64,000 nt of DNA from Haliscomenobacter sp. Lineage in GTDB: Bacteria > Bacteroidota > Bacteroidia > Chitinophagales > Saprospiraceae. Within the stretch, counting starts at the first letter, position 1. Every line of letters begins with the position of its first letter. A program made the translations under genes and the position numbers. This document shows positions 1-9,365 of this stretch, in pieces. Under the pieces are notes generated by a model. That model made no database searches, was not told the DNA's origin, and saw only the letters and a program-made list of their open reading frames with translations. Location of the stretch: NCBI RefSeq assembly GCF_016718685.1, contig NZ_JADKCX010000022.1:1-64000 (forward strand). Reading direction: 5' to 3'.

Positions 1-1325
1 TTCATCGTCTACGCCAAAGAAGACCTCAGCTATTTAAACGCCGCTAAAACAAACCTCGCCTTGTTGGAACGGCAAGGTTTGATCCGAATTTGGGATGAGA
101 CCAAACTCATGCCAGGAGAAGTCCGCAAGACGATCATAGAACAAGAGCTTCAATCCGCAGATATTGTCTTATTATTGTTCAGCTCAAACCTCATTGCCGA
201 TGATTTCATCTGGGATACGCCCATGCAACAGGTATTGGAAAAAGCCAAAAATGGCAGTGTCCAGCTGATCCCCAGCATCATTCGCCCTTGTTCATTTAGT
301 GATACACCCTTTGGAGAATATGAAACCGTACCCGCGCAAGAAAAGCCCATTTCCAACTGGTCGAATGCTGATGATGCCTGGAAATTGGTAGTTGATAAAA
401 TCAAAAACAGCATTCTTCCAAAGAAAGATTCGTCCCACGCAACAACCATCGAATCTCCCGCCCTTGAGCAACTAAAAAATTCCATTGAAGAACTCATCAA
501 TAAAACTAAAACCCCTGAAGCATTGATGGCCATAAAAACCTATGCACATCAAAACAACCTGGAACAACTCAAACGGGATGCCCTCCTGATTGAAGAGGAC
601 TTGTCGAAGGTAGATCAGGAAACAAGATTAGGTCAGATTTCCGAAGCAAAAGCCTCTCAGTTGTTAGAACAAATCAACAAGAGTATATTGGATTTGGTCG
701 GTATCAAAACACCGAGTCCAGCTATCCCCAAGTCCACCCGGCTCAAACTCCTCATGCTCACTCCAATCCCTTCCAAACTGCCGAGCTAAACCTGAAGGAA
801 GAACATTCCCGCATTGCCGAAAAATTGCAAGAAAAACCGGATTTGTTTACCCTCATCTACAAAAAAGCCGTGGACGATGAAGAATTTAAACAACTCACCG
901 AAACGGAAAAGCCCCACATTTTGCATTTTTCCGGACATGGTGAAAGTGAAGATTCGGAAGGCATCATCGTGCAAAATGAAAACAAAAACGGCTCAGCCAT
1001 GATCAGCAATGATGCCTTGGATGCCTTGTTTGAATACCTGGCAGAAGAAGTCAAGATCGACCTCCAAGCCGTGGTATTGAACGCTTGTTACTCGGATGGA
1101 CAGGCACAGATCATTTCCAAATACGTTCCCCATGTCATCGGTACTACGGCAGATATCGGAGATTCTAAAGCCATTGCGTTCAGTGTTGGTTTTTATTTCA
1201 AATTAGCCGAGTCTGGGGCTGATTACGTGATGGCCTACAAATCTGGAAGAACCCAGGCCAGAATGAAAGGGGCTAAAAAGTCGAATTTTGTATTGTACAA
1301 AGACGGGGTGAAATTTGAAGCATAA
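1..1325 (+). CDS. TIR-EAD11-CHAT conflict/immunity protein (5' partial, one frameshift)
   Basis: The reading frame is open from base 1, so the N-terminus lies outside the window. Three domains follow in order. A TIR domain (about 1-420) has the WDE/LMPG and IIRPC strands. An effector-associated domain resembling EAD11 (about 445-705) ends in the family pattern RLGxIS...QINxxxLxL. A caspase-like CHAT protease (about 740-1320) keeps His in HFSGHG and Cys in LNACYS. The frame breaks near 775-777: restoring one A after TCCAAA reads PSKTAELNL straight into the CHAT domain. Relatives with TIR, EAD and CHAT domains belong to bacterial conflict systems, where a sensor triggers NAD depletion or proteolysis. 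In the TIR helix where the family has the catalytic Glu (wdvEM), this protein reads WDTPM, so NADase activity is doubtful. Domain identity is confident; the biological role is inferred. Confidence 0.8.
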
Positions 1326-1367
1326 CTTGAAACTGTTCACCACAGCGCAAAACCCTACTCACCCAAG

Positions 1368-1408
1368 CTTCCCGAAAGTCTTGAAACTTTCGGGAAGGTG
1401 TTTTGATT
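1368..1408 (+). terminator. Hairpin terminator after the TIR-CHAT gene
   Basis: A perfect 12-bp stem (CTTCCCGAAAGT, 1368-1379, with its complement at 1386-1397) closes a 6-nt loop 43 bases after the CHAT stop codon and is followed by GTGTTTTGATT. The T tract is weak, so termination is probable but not certain. Confidence 0.55.
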
Positions 1409-1522
1409 AGTGAAAAGGTACTGCATAATCCGTGCAGGAAGGGTTTTAAATGACCATAAAAAGCACCTTCCCATGCAACCTTCTCCCCCACCCTTTGTCC
1501 TTCCCGAAAAACACAGTCAGTT

Positions 1523-3361
1523 ATGAAACGGATTGCAACGATAGCAAATTTATTTTTACTCCTTTGTTTGTTGCCGATCAGCGGCAAAACTACCCCTGCC
1601 AAGTATGAAAACCCTCTCTACCCAGACCGCGCCTATCTCGGCGTGCATTTAGCAGAGATTTCAGAAAAAAGGCAGCGCTCCTCAGGAGCCGATAATGTCT
1701 ACGGCAGTTACATCACGCGGGTTATTCCCGGTTCTGCTGCCGAAAAAGCGGGCTTGAAGCCCCTCGATTACGTGGTGGGCATCGACCAACACAAAGCCGA
1801 TGAAGACACCGACCTACACGAGATTCTGGAGATTTACGAAGCCGGTTCCGAAGCCACGCTACACCTGTTCCGCCAGGGCAAACCCATGGACATCAAGGTA
1901 ACCTTTGGGCCAAAAAGCAACGAGAGCGAAAGCAACAAAACCCGTTCCTTCCTGGGCATCAGCCCCGCCGATGAAGATGACGAGGACGACGATGCCACCG
2001 TAGGTGTAGCTGTAGATGTGACCAGGGAATCTGCTGCTGCCGCCATGGGCTTGCAAGACGGCGACGTCATCACCGCCATCAATGGCTACACCATGATCGA
2101 CTGGACCGACATCAGCGCCATCATCCGCAGTCTGGAACCCGAATCAGAAGTAACCTTGAGCATCCGCCGCAACGATGAAACCCTGACCAAGTCGGGCAAA
2201 ATGGGCAAAAAAGACAGCGAAGACTACACCGGTTGGAACAACGCCAGGACGTTTTGGGGCTGGTTTTCCTGGTCGGGCAGCGGCAATTGGAAACAAGCCG
2301 AGGATCAGTCTGGTGATGCCTTTTTGGGCGTCAACCTGGGCACGATGAACAAAGAAAAAGCCAAAAGACTGGGCTTTAGCAATGCTTACGGCACCTATGT
2401 ATCCAGCGTCATTCCCGGTACAGGGGCGGCCAAAGCCGGGCTACAGGCATTTGACTACATCTATGGTGTGGACGAATACCGGGTCGGCGAAGGACAATCC
2501 CTGAGTTTCATCCTGCGCAAGTTTTCGGCAGGCCAAAAAGCCAACATCTACTTCATTCGCAAGGGACAAGAACGCAATGTCAGTGTAACCCTCAGCAGCA
2601 AAAACGAGGACTACGACGAAGACGATGACTGGGAAGACGATTGTGACCGCCCTTTCCTTGGCGTCAGCCAATCCCACCAAACCTACGCCGACAAAGGCGT
2701 TGAGGTCAACATTGTCGAGGGTTCTACGGCCAAAGAAATGGGCATGAAAGCGGGGGACTTGCTCACCAGCATCAATGGTTACCCGATCATCGACTGGGGT
2801 GACATCACCATGGCCCTGGGCACCATCAAGGCGGGCAGTACCGTCAGTGTGGATTACCTCCGCGAGGGCAAAAAAGTAAGCGCGAGCAAAGTCATCAAGT
2901 CAGTATGTGACGCCCGCAAGTCAAGTAGCTACAATTTCAACTTCAATAGAAGCGAAGATAAGGACAAGGAAGAAGGCTGGGCCTTCAAAAGCGCGCCTCA
3001 GATTGTGCGCGTAAATCCGGCCAATGTCAAAGCCAAAATGGAAGACATGGACAAGGAAGATGTAGACAAACTGAAAGCACAGGGTGTAACCATGCCCGCC
3101 ATCAACAACCTGCGTTTGGAAAAAATCAACCTTTTCCCCAATCCAACCAAGGGTTTGTTCCGTCTGCAGTTTGATTTACCCGAAAAAGGTCAAACCGAGG
3201 TCAAAGTCCTCAATGCCGCCGGACGTACGATTTACGAATATGAATTGGGCAACTTCAGCGGCGAGTTTTCTGATGAAGTCGACATTTCGCAAAACGGTGT
3301 AGGCACTTACTTCCTGCAAATCCGTCAAGGCGACAAATATGCTTCGAAGAGGTTGCAATAG
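1523..3361 (+). CDS. Secreted protein with four PDZ domains and T9SS sorting tail
   Basis: The 612-residue protein starts with a signal peptide (residues 1 to about 22). It carries four PDZ domains in two alternating pairs (about 36-126, 141-225, 263-350, 375-460), each opening with (F/Y)LGV or FLGI and carrying a GL..GD/GLxxxDY carboxylate-binding turn. Acidic linkers rich in Asp/Glu separate them. The last ~80 residues (NLFPNPTKGLFRLQF ... GTYFLQI) form a type A T9SS C-terminal sorting domain, so the protein should be exported and anchored or released at the cell surface. No protease domain is present, so it is not a DegP-type protease; a peptide-binding or scaffold role is an inference. 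PDZ1 resembles PDZ3 and PDZ2 resembles PDZ4, suggesting duplication of a two-domain unit. Confidence 0.85.
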   Translation: MKRIATIANLFLLLCLLPISGKTTPAKYENPLYPDRAYLGVHLAEISEKRQRSSGADNVYGSYITRVIPGSAAEKAGLKPLDYVVGIDQHKADEDTDLHEILEIYEAGSEATLHLFRQGKPMDIKVTFGPKSNESESNKTRSFLGISPADEDDEDDDATVGVAVDVTRESAAAAMGLQDGDVITAINGYTMIDWTDISAIIRSLEPESEVTLSIRRNDETLTKSGKMGKKDSEDYTGWNNARTFWGWFSWSGSGNWKQAEDQSGDAFLGVNLGTMNKEKAKRLGFSNAYGTYVSSVIPGTGAAKAGLQAFDYIYGVDEYRVGEGQSLSFILRKFSAGQKANIYFIRKGQERNVSVTLSSKNEDYDEDDDWEDDCDRPFLGVSQSHQTYADKGVEVNIVEGSTAKEMGMKAGDLLTSINGYPIIDWGDITMALGTIKAGSTVSVDYLREGKKVSASKVIKSVCDARKSSSYNFNFNRSEDKDKEEGWAFKSAPQIVRVNPANVKAKMEDMDKEDVDKLKAQGVTMPAINNLRLEKINLFPNPTKGLFRLQFDLPEKGQTEVKVLNAAGRTIYEYELGNFSGEFSDEVDISQNGVGTYFLQIRQGDKYASKRLQ

Positions 3362-3365
3362 TTTT

Positions 3366-3471
3366 CGCCGCGATCCGCAGATTTACGCAGATGCTTCATT
3401 TAAAAAAATCCGCGTAAATCTGCGTGATCTGCGGGCGAAAAAAATAAATATAACCCCGACAAAGTCGGGGT
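3366..3471. repeat. Composite intergenic palindrome, copy 1
   Basis: A large imperfect hairpin (3366-3437; inner perfect arm CGCAGATTTACGC) is followed by an A/T-rich linker and a second hairpin CCCCGAC-AAA-GTCGGGG (3453-3471). The same two-hairpin arrangement occurs inverted at 32207-32310. It lies between the PDZ gene stop and the intrinsic terminator at 3605, so it probably sits in the 3' UTR. The remaining gap (3472-3604) shows no gene. Confidence 0.8.
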
Positions 3472-3604
3472 GCAGTTCTTTTAAATAAATCGCCCAATGG
3501 CATTTATCACTGGAAAATGCAAGTTCATCATTCGAACAGCACGCTTGTAAGAAACATCCGATAGTTTAAGTATTAACAAGGCGAGGTTTTTCTCTTTATC
3601 CTTT

Positions 3605-3638
3605 AAGCCACATCATCACTTGATGTGGCTTTTTTTGT
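3605..3638 (+). terminator. Rho-independent terminator
   Basis: Stem AAGCCACATCA with TGATGTGGCTT around a short loop, followed directly by a T7 run. It is about 245 bases after the PDZ gene stop and 60 bases before the next gene. It most likely ends the PDZ transcript, unless an unrecognised small RNA lies in 3472-3604, where I found no good promoter. Confidence 0.75.
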
Positions 3639-3699
3639 ATTTTTCAGCGTGGTAAAGTGCCCACCAAATACAAAAACCAAAATTCAAAAGGATTCAGGT

Positions 3700-6600
3700 A
3701 TGAAAAGATTTTCCATTAGCCTATGCTGTCGTTCTGCTTTGTTGTGATCTTCTCAGTTCAACGTCAAAGCTCAAAAAAAACTACACCACGCCCACACCGC
3801 CCCCGTGTCCAGCACGCCCGCTAAAGTAGGCATGGATGAAAAACTCTACAATTCACTGCAATGGCGCTCCATTGGTCCCTTCCGGGGCGGACGTTCGGCT
3901 GCAGTCACTGGTGTCCCCGGCAAACCCAATCTCTTTTACTTCGGTAGTGTAGGTGGCGGGGTGTGGCGCAGCAAAGACGGCGGCCAAACCTGGGGCAACA
4001 TCTCCGATGGTTACTTCGGCGGATCGATTGGTGCCGTAGCCGTTTCGGAATACGACAACAACGTCATTTATGTTGGTGGAGGGGAAAAAACTGTGCGCGG
4101 CAACGTATCCTACGGTTACGGCATGTGGAAAACCCAGGATGCCGGCAAAACCTGGCAAAAAATTGGCCTCGAAAAAGCCATGCACATCCCACGGGTGCGC
4201 ATTCACCCCAAAAATCCCGATCTGGTCTACGCCGCAGTATTGGGCGACTTGTTCAAAGCCAGTGAAGAACGCGGCGTGTACCGCAGCAAAGACGGGGGCA
4301 AAAACTGGGAGCGCATCCTTTTTGCCAATGCCGATGCTGGCGCGGTTGACCTGCTCATTGACCCCAACAACCCACGGGTACTGTACGCCACCACCTGGCG
4401 GATTCGCCGTACGCCTTATAGCCTCGACAGCGGTGGCGAAGGCTCCAGCCTCTGGAAAAGTACCGATGGCGGCGATACCTGGACGAATTTGATCGGCAAA
4501 ACAATTCGGAGCGCATCTGGACCATCATCGAAGCCGCCGAAGGAGGCGTGTTCCGTTCCGACGATGGTGGCAATTCCTGGACCAAAACCAACGACGACCG
4601 CAACCTCCGCCAACGCGCCTGGTACTATACCCGCATTTATGCCGATACCAAGGACGACAACATCGTTTATGTACTGAACGTAAGTTACCACAAATCTACC
4701 GACGGTGGTCGTACTTTCAGCACCAGCAATGCGCCTCACGGCGACCACCACGACCTTTGGATCGCACCGGAAGACCCCCAACGCATGATCATCGGTGACG
4801 ACGGCGGCGCTCAGGTTTCGTTTGATGGTGGTGAAAACTGGAGTACTTACCTCAATCAGCCGACTGCTCAGTTTTATCGGGTGGTCACCGACAATGCCTT
4901 TCCTTACCGCATTTATGGGGCACAGCAGGACAATTCTACCGTGCGTATTGCCCACCGCACCGAGGGTTCATCCATCACAGAGCGCGATTGGGAACCTTCT
5001 GCCGGAGGAGAAAGTGCCCACCTGGCGGTTGATCCATTGGACAACGACATTGTTTACGGTGGCAGCTACGGTGGTCTTTTGACCCGACAAAACCACCGCA
5101 CCAAGCAGGAACAGACCATCAACGTATGGCCCGACAACCCCATGGGTGCTGGTGCCGAGGCCATGAAATACCGCTTCCAGTGGAATTACCCGATTTTCTT
5201 CTCCTCATGACCCGAAGAAACTGTACGTTGCCTCAGATCGCCTGCACGTGAGCACGAATGGCGGCCATAGCTGGGAAACCATCAGCCCCGATCTCACCCG
5301 CAATGACAAGAGCAAACAACAAACTTCGGGCGGGCCAATCACCCAGGACAATACCAGTGTAGAGTATTACTGCACCATTTTTGCCGCTTGTGAATCGCCT
5401 TATGAAAAAGATTTGCTCTGGACGGGCTCCGACGACGGTTTGTTGCACATCTCCCGTGATGCGGGCAAAAACTGGGCCAATGTAACGCCACCGAGTGCGC
5501 CCCAGAACATCATGTTCAACAGTATTGACGCTGATCCATTCAACAAGGGAGGCGTGTACGTGGCAGGAACCAGCTACAAGTCTGGTGATTACAAGCCCTA
5601 CCTCTTTTACTCCAAAGATTACGGCAAAACCTGGACGAAAATCACCAATGGCATTCCTGAAACCCATTTTACCCGCGTCGTACGCGCTGATCCAAAACGG
5701 GCTGGCCTGCTCTACGCTGGTACTGAAACGGGCATGTACATTTCCTTCGACAATGGCGCCAACTGGCAGCCATTCCAGCTCAATTTGCCAATTGTACCGA
5801 TTACCGACCTGACCATCAAAAACGACAACCTGATTGCCGCCACGCAAGGCCGCAGCTTCTGGATGATTGATGACCTTAATCCTTTGTATCAAATAAATGC
5901 CCAGGTAGCCAACAGCGATTTTTATTTGTATCAGCCCATTCCTAGTTATCGGATGGATGGTGGCCAGGGTCGCGGCAACAGCAACACGAACGCTACGGAA
6001 GGCAGCAACCACCCCGGCGGCGTTACCTTTCACTACTACCTCAAACAAACTCCTGCTGATTCAGTAGAGGTTAAGTTGAGCATCATGGAATTGAATGGCA
6101 CCATGATTAAGGAATACTCCAACAAAGCCAAGGAAAATCCTGACAAATTACTCAGTTGGAAAGAAGGGGGTAACACCTTCAACTGGAACATGCGCTATCC
6201 GGATGCCAAACGTTTTGACGGCATGATCTTTTGGGCGGCGGGTACCACTGGCCCCAAGGCGATTCCCGGCAAGTACCGCGTGCGGCTGACCGTAGGTGGC
6301 AAAACCCAGGAAACCGAGTTTGAAATCCTCAAAGACCCACGTTCTGAGGCTACGTTGGAGGACATGCGGGAGCAGTTCAACTTTTTGATCGCCATTCGGG
6401 ACAAAGTCAGCGAGGCGCACCAAACCATTTTGGACATCCGCAACATCCGCAAGCAGCTCACCCACTTCAAGGATCTGTGGAAGGAAAACCCGGCCATGAA
6501 GCCCCTGATGGAGAAAGCCAACGAAATCGACAAAGCCATTGGTGAGATCGAAAACGAGTTGTACCAAACCAAAAACCGCAGCGGCCAGGATCCCCTCAAC

Positions 6601-6834
6601 TACCCGATCAAGTTGACCAACAAACTGGCCCACGTGGGTGCTGTATCGAGTGGTGGTGATTACAAACCCACCAAACAGGCGACAGAAGTGAAAGAGGAAA
6701 TGACCAAAAAAATCGATCAACAACTGGGCAAATTCCGCAGCCTGCGCGATACACAATTGCCGGAATTCAACCGCCAGGTGCGGGAGAAGGGCATTGATGC
6801 GATTTTGTTGAAGGAAGAGAAACTTAAAAGCTAG
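3700..6834 (+). CDS. Sortilin/BNR-repeat beta-propeller exported protein (frameshifted)
   Basis: About 1,040 residues. Repeated Asp-box motifs (SKDGGQTW, SKDGGKNW, STDGGDTW, SDDGGNSW, SRDAGKNW, SKDYGKTW) mark a VPS10/sortilin-like multi-blade propeller. An Ig-like region and a helical segment (about 6340-6560) follow. The natural start is probably ATG 3700, which begins a hydrophobic leader; that leader needs two compensating shifts near 3720 and 3765 to read through. A shift at 4491-4505 also appears to remove about 20 residues between blades compared with the family. A further shift near 5195-5202 restores IFSPHDPKKLYVA. Family members are secreted proteins of unsettled function, often labelled glycosyl hydrolase without proof. 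No catalytic residues can be assigned. Confidence 0.75.
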
Positions 6835-6837
6835 AAG

Positions 6838-6904
6838 GGTTCGAAGTTGGGGGTTCGTGAGTTCGATGGCAACCCAACCCCCGAACCCCCGAACTTCGAA
6901 CTCT
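6838..6904. repeat. Word-built intergenic palindrome (GGGTTCG type)
   Basis: Between convergent genes, immediately after the TAG at 6832-6834. The left arm GGGTTCGAAGTTGGGGG and right arm with CCCCCGAACTTCGAACTC are near-complementary and built of repeated GTTCG/GGGGG words. There is no T tract, so it is not a standard intrinsic terminator. The same words recur at 54068-54153 and 57511-57610. Confidence 0.75.
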
Positions 6905-7991
6905 AAAACCTAACGTACCGATTCGTATTCCCCCTCCCAGTATTCGGCGAAAGCTCCAAATTGGTAGCCGTCAGGGAGACTAAGGAATAACAAACGTCAT
7001 CCTGAGCCGTGATTTTCAGGCAAGCCCCTCCGCCTGCTGGGCCACAATCCCCCGGGCATTTTGGGTAATACAAACAGATCGCAGCGCTCACTTCTTTCCC
7101 GTCGTACTCATCGATGTATTTTCCATCCACGATTTTAACCACAGATTTTGGATCATCCAGCGACCGCCAGTTACCTTGCAATTGTTTCACTTTTTTGGCA
7201 TCTGCCGCAGACAGGAATGGATCATTAAAACTGGTTCTGCGATAAACGCCATCGGCTTTTACGCCGTTGCCAAAGCCGCAGGTTGCAGGATCACCTTCCA
7301 GGGTGGTGATTTCTACACCATCACCAAAATTAAAGCTGAGCTTGCAGGTACCACCAAATTCGCTAGTAGAAAAATCAGCTGTGGTGCCCAAGATGTTGGC
7401 AGTACCCTCCATCATGCCTTGATTGTGTGCAGGTTTGCCGCCCACTACCGTCAATTTGAATTTGAACTGTTCTGCGGAAATTTGACTGACCAGCAATTCT
7501 CCACTACCCCCATCATTGGGCAATTCGAATGCATAGTTTCCATTAAAAGGTTCTGTGGCGGGCTCTACAACATCGTCTTCCAGCTCGGAAGCGATGGCCA
7601 AAGCACCAACTTCATCCAGTACAAAGTTGGCCATGTCTTTATACTTTGGGTCCTCGGCAAAAGGTTTGGCCGCCTCCAGAATTTGCTGTTGCAGGGCAAA
7701 ACGCTCTTCGATGCTGGCAAAACTGGAGTTGACCAACACGCTGTCACGCAAGATGTACAACCAACCCACCACACTATCTTCTCCTTTTTCGTCACTTTCA
7801 TTAAATCGGGTCAAGATTGCTTTGGGGTCTTTTAAAAAAGCATCTTTGACCGCCAGGACTTCTTCCACACATGCGGAGGTTCCACATTCAGTAAAAGCAG
7901 TCCAGGCATCATTGCCCGCTTGTGGCTTACAAGCGTATAAACAAAACATCAAACAGAGTCCACCTAGGACTTGAAATAGTACTTTTTGCAT
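6903..7991 (-). CDS. Hypothetical lipoprotein, 362 aa
   Basis: The N-terminus has a hydrophobic segment ending in the lipobox LYAC (Cys about residue 20), so it should be a lipoprotein exported by Sec and processed by signal peptidase II. The rest is soluble, with one internal region of beta pattern and GG turns (about 150-250), and C-terminal Cys-rich turns (CLYYPKCPGDCGPAGG). I do not recognise a characterised family. It faces the sortilin-like gene tail to tail across a palindrome. A -7 promoter element 43 bases upstream of the start supports this start codon. Confidence 0.7.
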   Translation of the reverse strand: MQKVLFQVLGGLCLMFCLYACKPQAGNDAWTAFTECGTSACVEEVLAVKDAFLKDPKAILTRFNESDEKGEDSVVGWLYILRDSVLVNSSFASIEERFALQQQILEAAKPFAEDPKYKDMANFVLDEVGALAIASELEDDVVEPATEPFNGNYAFELPNDGGSGELLVSQISAEQFKFKLTVVGGKPAHNQGMMEGTANILGTTADFSTSEFGGTCKLSFNFGDGVEITTLEGDPATCGFGNGVKADGVYRRTSFNDPFLSAADAKKVKQLQGNWRSLDDPKSVVKIVDGKYIDEYDGKEVSAAICLYYPKCPGDCGPAGGGACLKITAQDDVCYSLVSLTATNLELSPNTGRGNTNRYVRF

Positions 7992-8033
7992 AAAACCTGA
8001 TTTTGTACGTGATAATCGTTTTTAAGACGAGTA

Positions 8034-8041
8034 CAAATGTA
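8034..8041 (-). promoter_or_regulatory. -7 element TACATTTG for the 362-aa lipoprotein gene
   Basis: TACATTTG on the minus strand matches the Bacteroidota sigma consensus TAnnTTTG and would start transcription near 8027, giving a leader of about 36 nt. I see no TTTG at the expected -33 distance. Confidence 0.5.
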
Positions 8042-8111
8042 TAGTTTTTTGCATATTTTTCTGGCTAATCTTTTTTTACATTTTGTTGTTGTACATCTAA
8101 ATCACAAGTCT

Positions 8112-8519
8112 ATGCCCTTCTCCAAATTCATTTTAAGTTACGTGCTGACCACCGTCGTTTTTTTCATCATCGACATGACCTGGTTGGGCCTCATTGCCAA
8201 AGGCTTGTACGCTCGGTATCTGGGCGCTTTTCTTAGTGATCAGATCAATTGGGTGGCGGCCATTGTATTTTACCTATTGTTCATCGTGGGCATCTTTCTG
8301 TTTGTGATTTTTCCAGCTTTGGAAAAAGAATCCTGGCGGCATGCCTTGCTGTACGGCGCCTTGTTTGGTTTTTTCACCTACGCAACTTACGATCTGACGA
8401 ATCTGGCTACCCTGAAGGGCTGGCCGCTGAACATTGTGTTCATCGACATCATTTGGGGCATGGTGCTCACGGCTTCAGTCAGTGTGGCGGGCTATTTCAT
8501 CTCCAATTATTTTAAATAG
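8112..8519 (+). CDS. DUF2177 family membrane protein, 135 aa
   Basis: Start ATG 8112 (MPFSKFILSYV) fits the family length; a longer upstream reading adds an unlikely run. Four hydrophobic segments are visible. The charged motif DMTWLGLIAKGLY follows the first, and YDLTNLATLKGW is near the third loop. DUF2177 proteins are small inner-membrane proteins of unknown function, often beside DUF1295 or lipid-related genes. Here the next gene (DUF1295) starts 3 bases after the stop, so the two are probably co-translated. Confidence 0.8.
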   Translation: MPFSKFILSYVLTTVVFFIIDMTWLGLIAKGLYARYLGAFLSDQINWVAAIVFYLLFIVGIFLFVIFPALEKESWRHALLYGALFGFFTYATYDLTNLATLKGWPLNIVFIDIIWGMVLTASVSVAGYFISNYFK

Positions 8520-8521
8520 CC

Positions 8522-9292
8522 ATGGGAACGACTTTACTTGTCGTGGCTGCGCTGGTTTTTGGCTATGCCAGCCTGTGGTTCCTGGTTTCTGTAGCGGTCA
8601 AACGCAACGATGTAGCCGATATCGCCTGGGGTCTGGGCTACCTGATGATTTGTGTTTACCTCGCGCTGACGCAGGAAAGAACGGTGGTCACCATGTTGGT
8701 GTATACCCTCGTGGCCATTTGGGCACTGCGTCTGGCGGTACACATCTACCTGCGCAATCGTGGTAAAACCGAAGATTTCCGCTACCAGCAATGGCGCGAA
8801 GACTGGGGCAATAGTTTTTACTTGCGCTCCTATTTGCAAGTCTATCTTTTGCAAGGTTTATTGCTTTGGATCATTGCCATTCCCATTGTCATCGCTGGAC
8901 TGTCGGCTGAGGAGGAATTATCCATGTACACATATTTGGGAATGGCCATGTGGGCAGTCGGGTTTTTCTTTCAGGCAGTAGGCGATTACCAATTGACGCA
9001 GTTTGTCAAAACCCGAACGAGCAAAGAGGAGGTGTTACAAACTGGCTTATGGCGCTACAGCCGGCATCCGAACTACTTTGGCGAAATCCTGATGTGGTGG
9101 GGTATTTTTGTGGTCACACTGCCTCTGCCACATGCCGGCTGGGGGGTAATTGGTCCGTTGACGATTACGCTGTTGTTGGTTTTTGTATCGGGAGTACCTA
9201 TGTTGGAAAAAAGGTATGAGGGGAATCCGGTTTATGCGGCGTATCAACAGCGAACCAGTGTGTTGATACCCTGGTTTCCAAAAGAAAAATAA
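8522..9292 (+). CDS. DUF1295 membrane protein (steroid 5-alpha-reductase/ICMT-like)
   Basis: 256 residues with about six membrane segments. The C-terminal half carries the family signature LWRYSRHPNYFGE followed by WWGIF, typical of DUF1295 and related isoprenylcysteine methyltransferase/5-alpha-reductase folds that bind a nucleotide or SAM cofactor at the membrane face. The substrate cannot be told from sequence. It starts 3 bases after the DUF2177 stop, so the two genes form an operon. Confidence 0.85.
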   Translation: MGTTLLVVAALVFGYASLWFLVSVAVKRNDVADIAWGLGYLMICVYLALTQERTVVTMLVYTLVAIWALRLAVHIYLRNRGKTEDFRYQQWREDWGNSFYLRSYLQVYLLQGLLLWIIAIPIVIAGLSAEEELSMYTYLGMAMWAVGFFFQAVGDYQLTQFVKTRTSKEEVLQTGLWRYSRHPNYFGEILMWWGIFVVTLPLPHAGWGVIGPLTITLLLVFVSGVPMLEKRYEGNPVYAAYQQRTSVLIPWFPKEK

Positions 9293-9294
9293 AA

Positions 9295-9345
9295 ATTTCA
9301 CACAGATTCTACGCAGAAAAAATCTGTGCAGAATCTGTGTGAAAT
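9295..9345. repeat. Intergenic hairpin between convergent genes
   Basis: ATTTCACACAGATTCT (9295-9310) and AGAATCTGTGTGAAAT (9330-9345) form a perfect 16-bp stem, with the inner words CGCAGA/TCTGTG also partly complementary. It sits between the DUF1295 and ompA 3' ends and may serve both transcripts. Confidence 0.8.
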
Positions 9346-9365
9346 AGAAATATTTGGTTTATGCT

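Noticed and set aside
3472..3604. Possible small RNA before the terminator at 3605
   Set aside because: No TAnnTTTG promoter on the plus strand and no stable structure; the terminator is better explained as ending the PDZ gene transcript.
5233..6048. 271-codon minus-strand frame
   Set aside because: It lies opposite the sortilin-like coding sequence with Asp-box motifs; low-complexity Val/Gly-rich translation typical of antisense reading.
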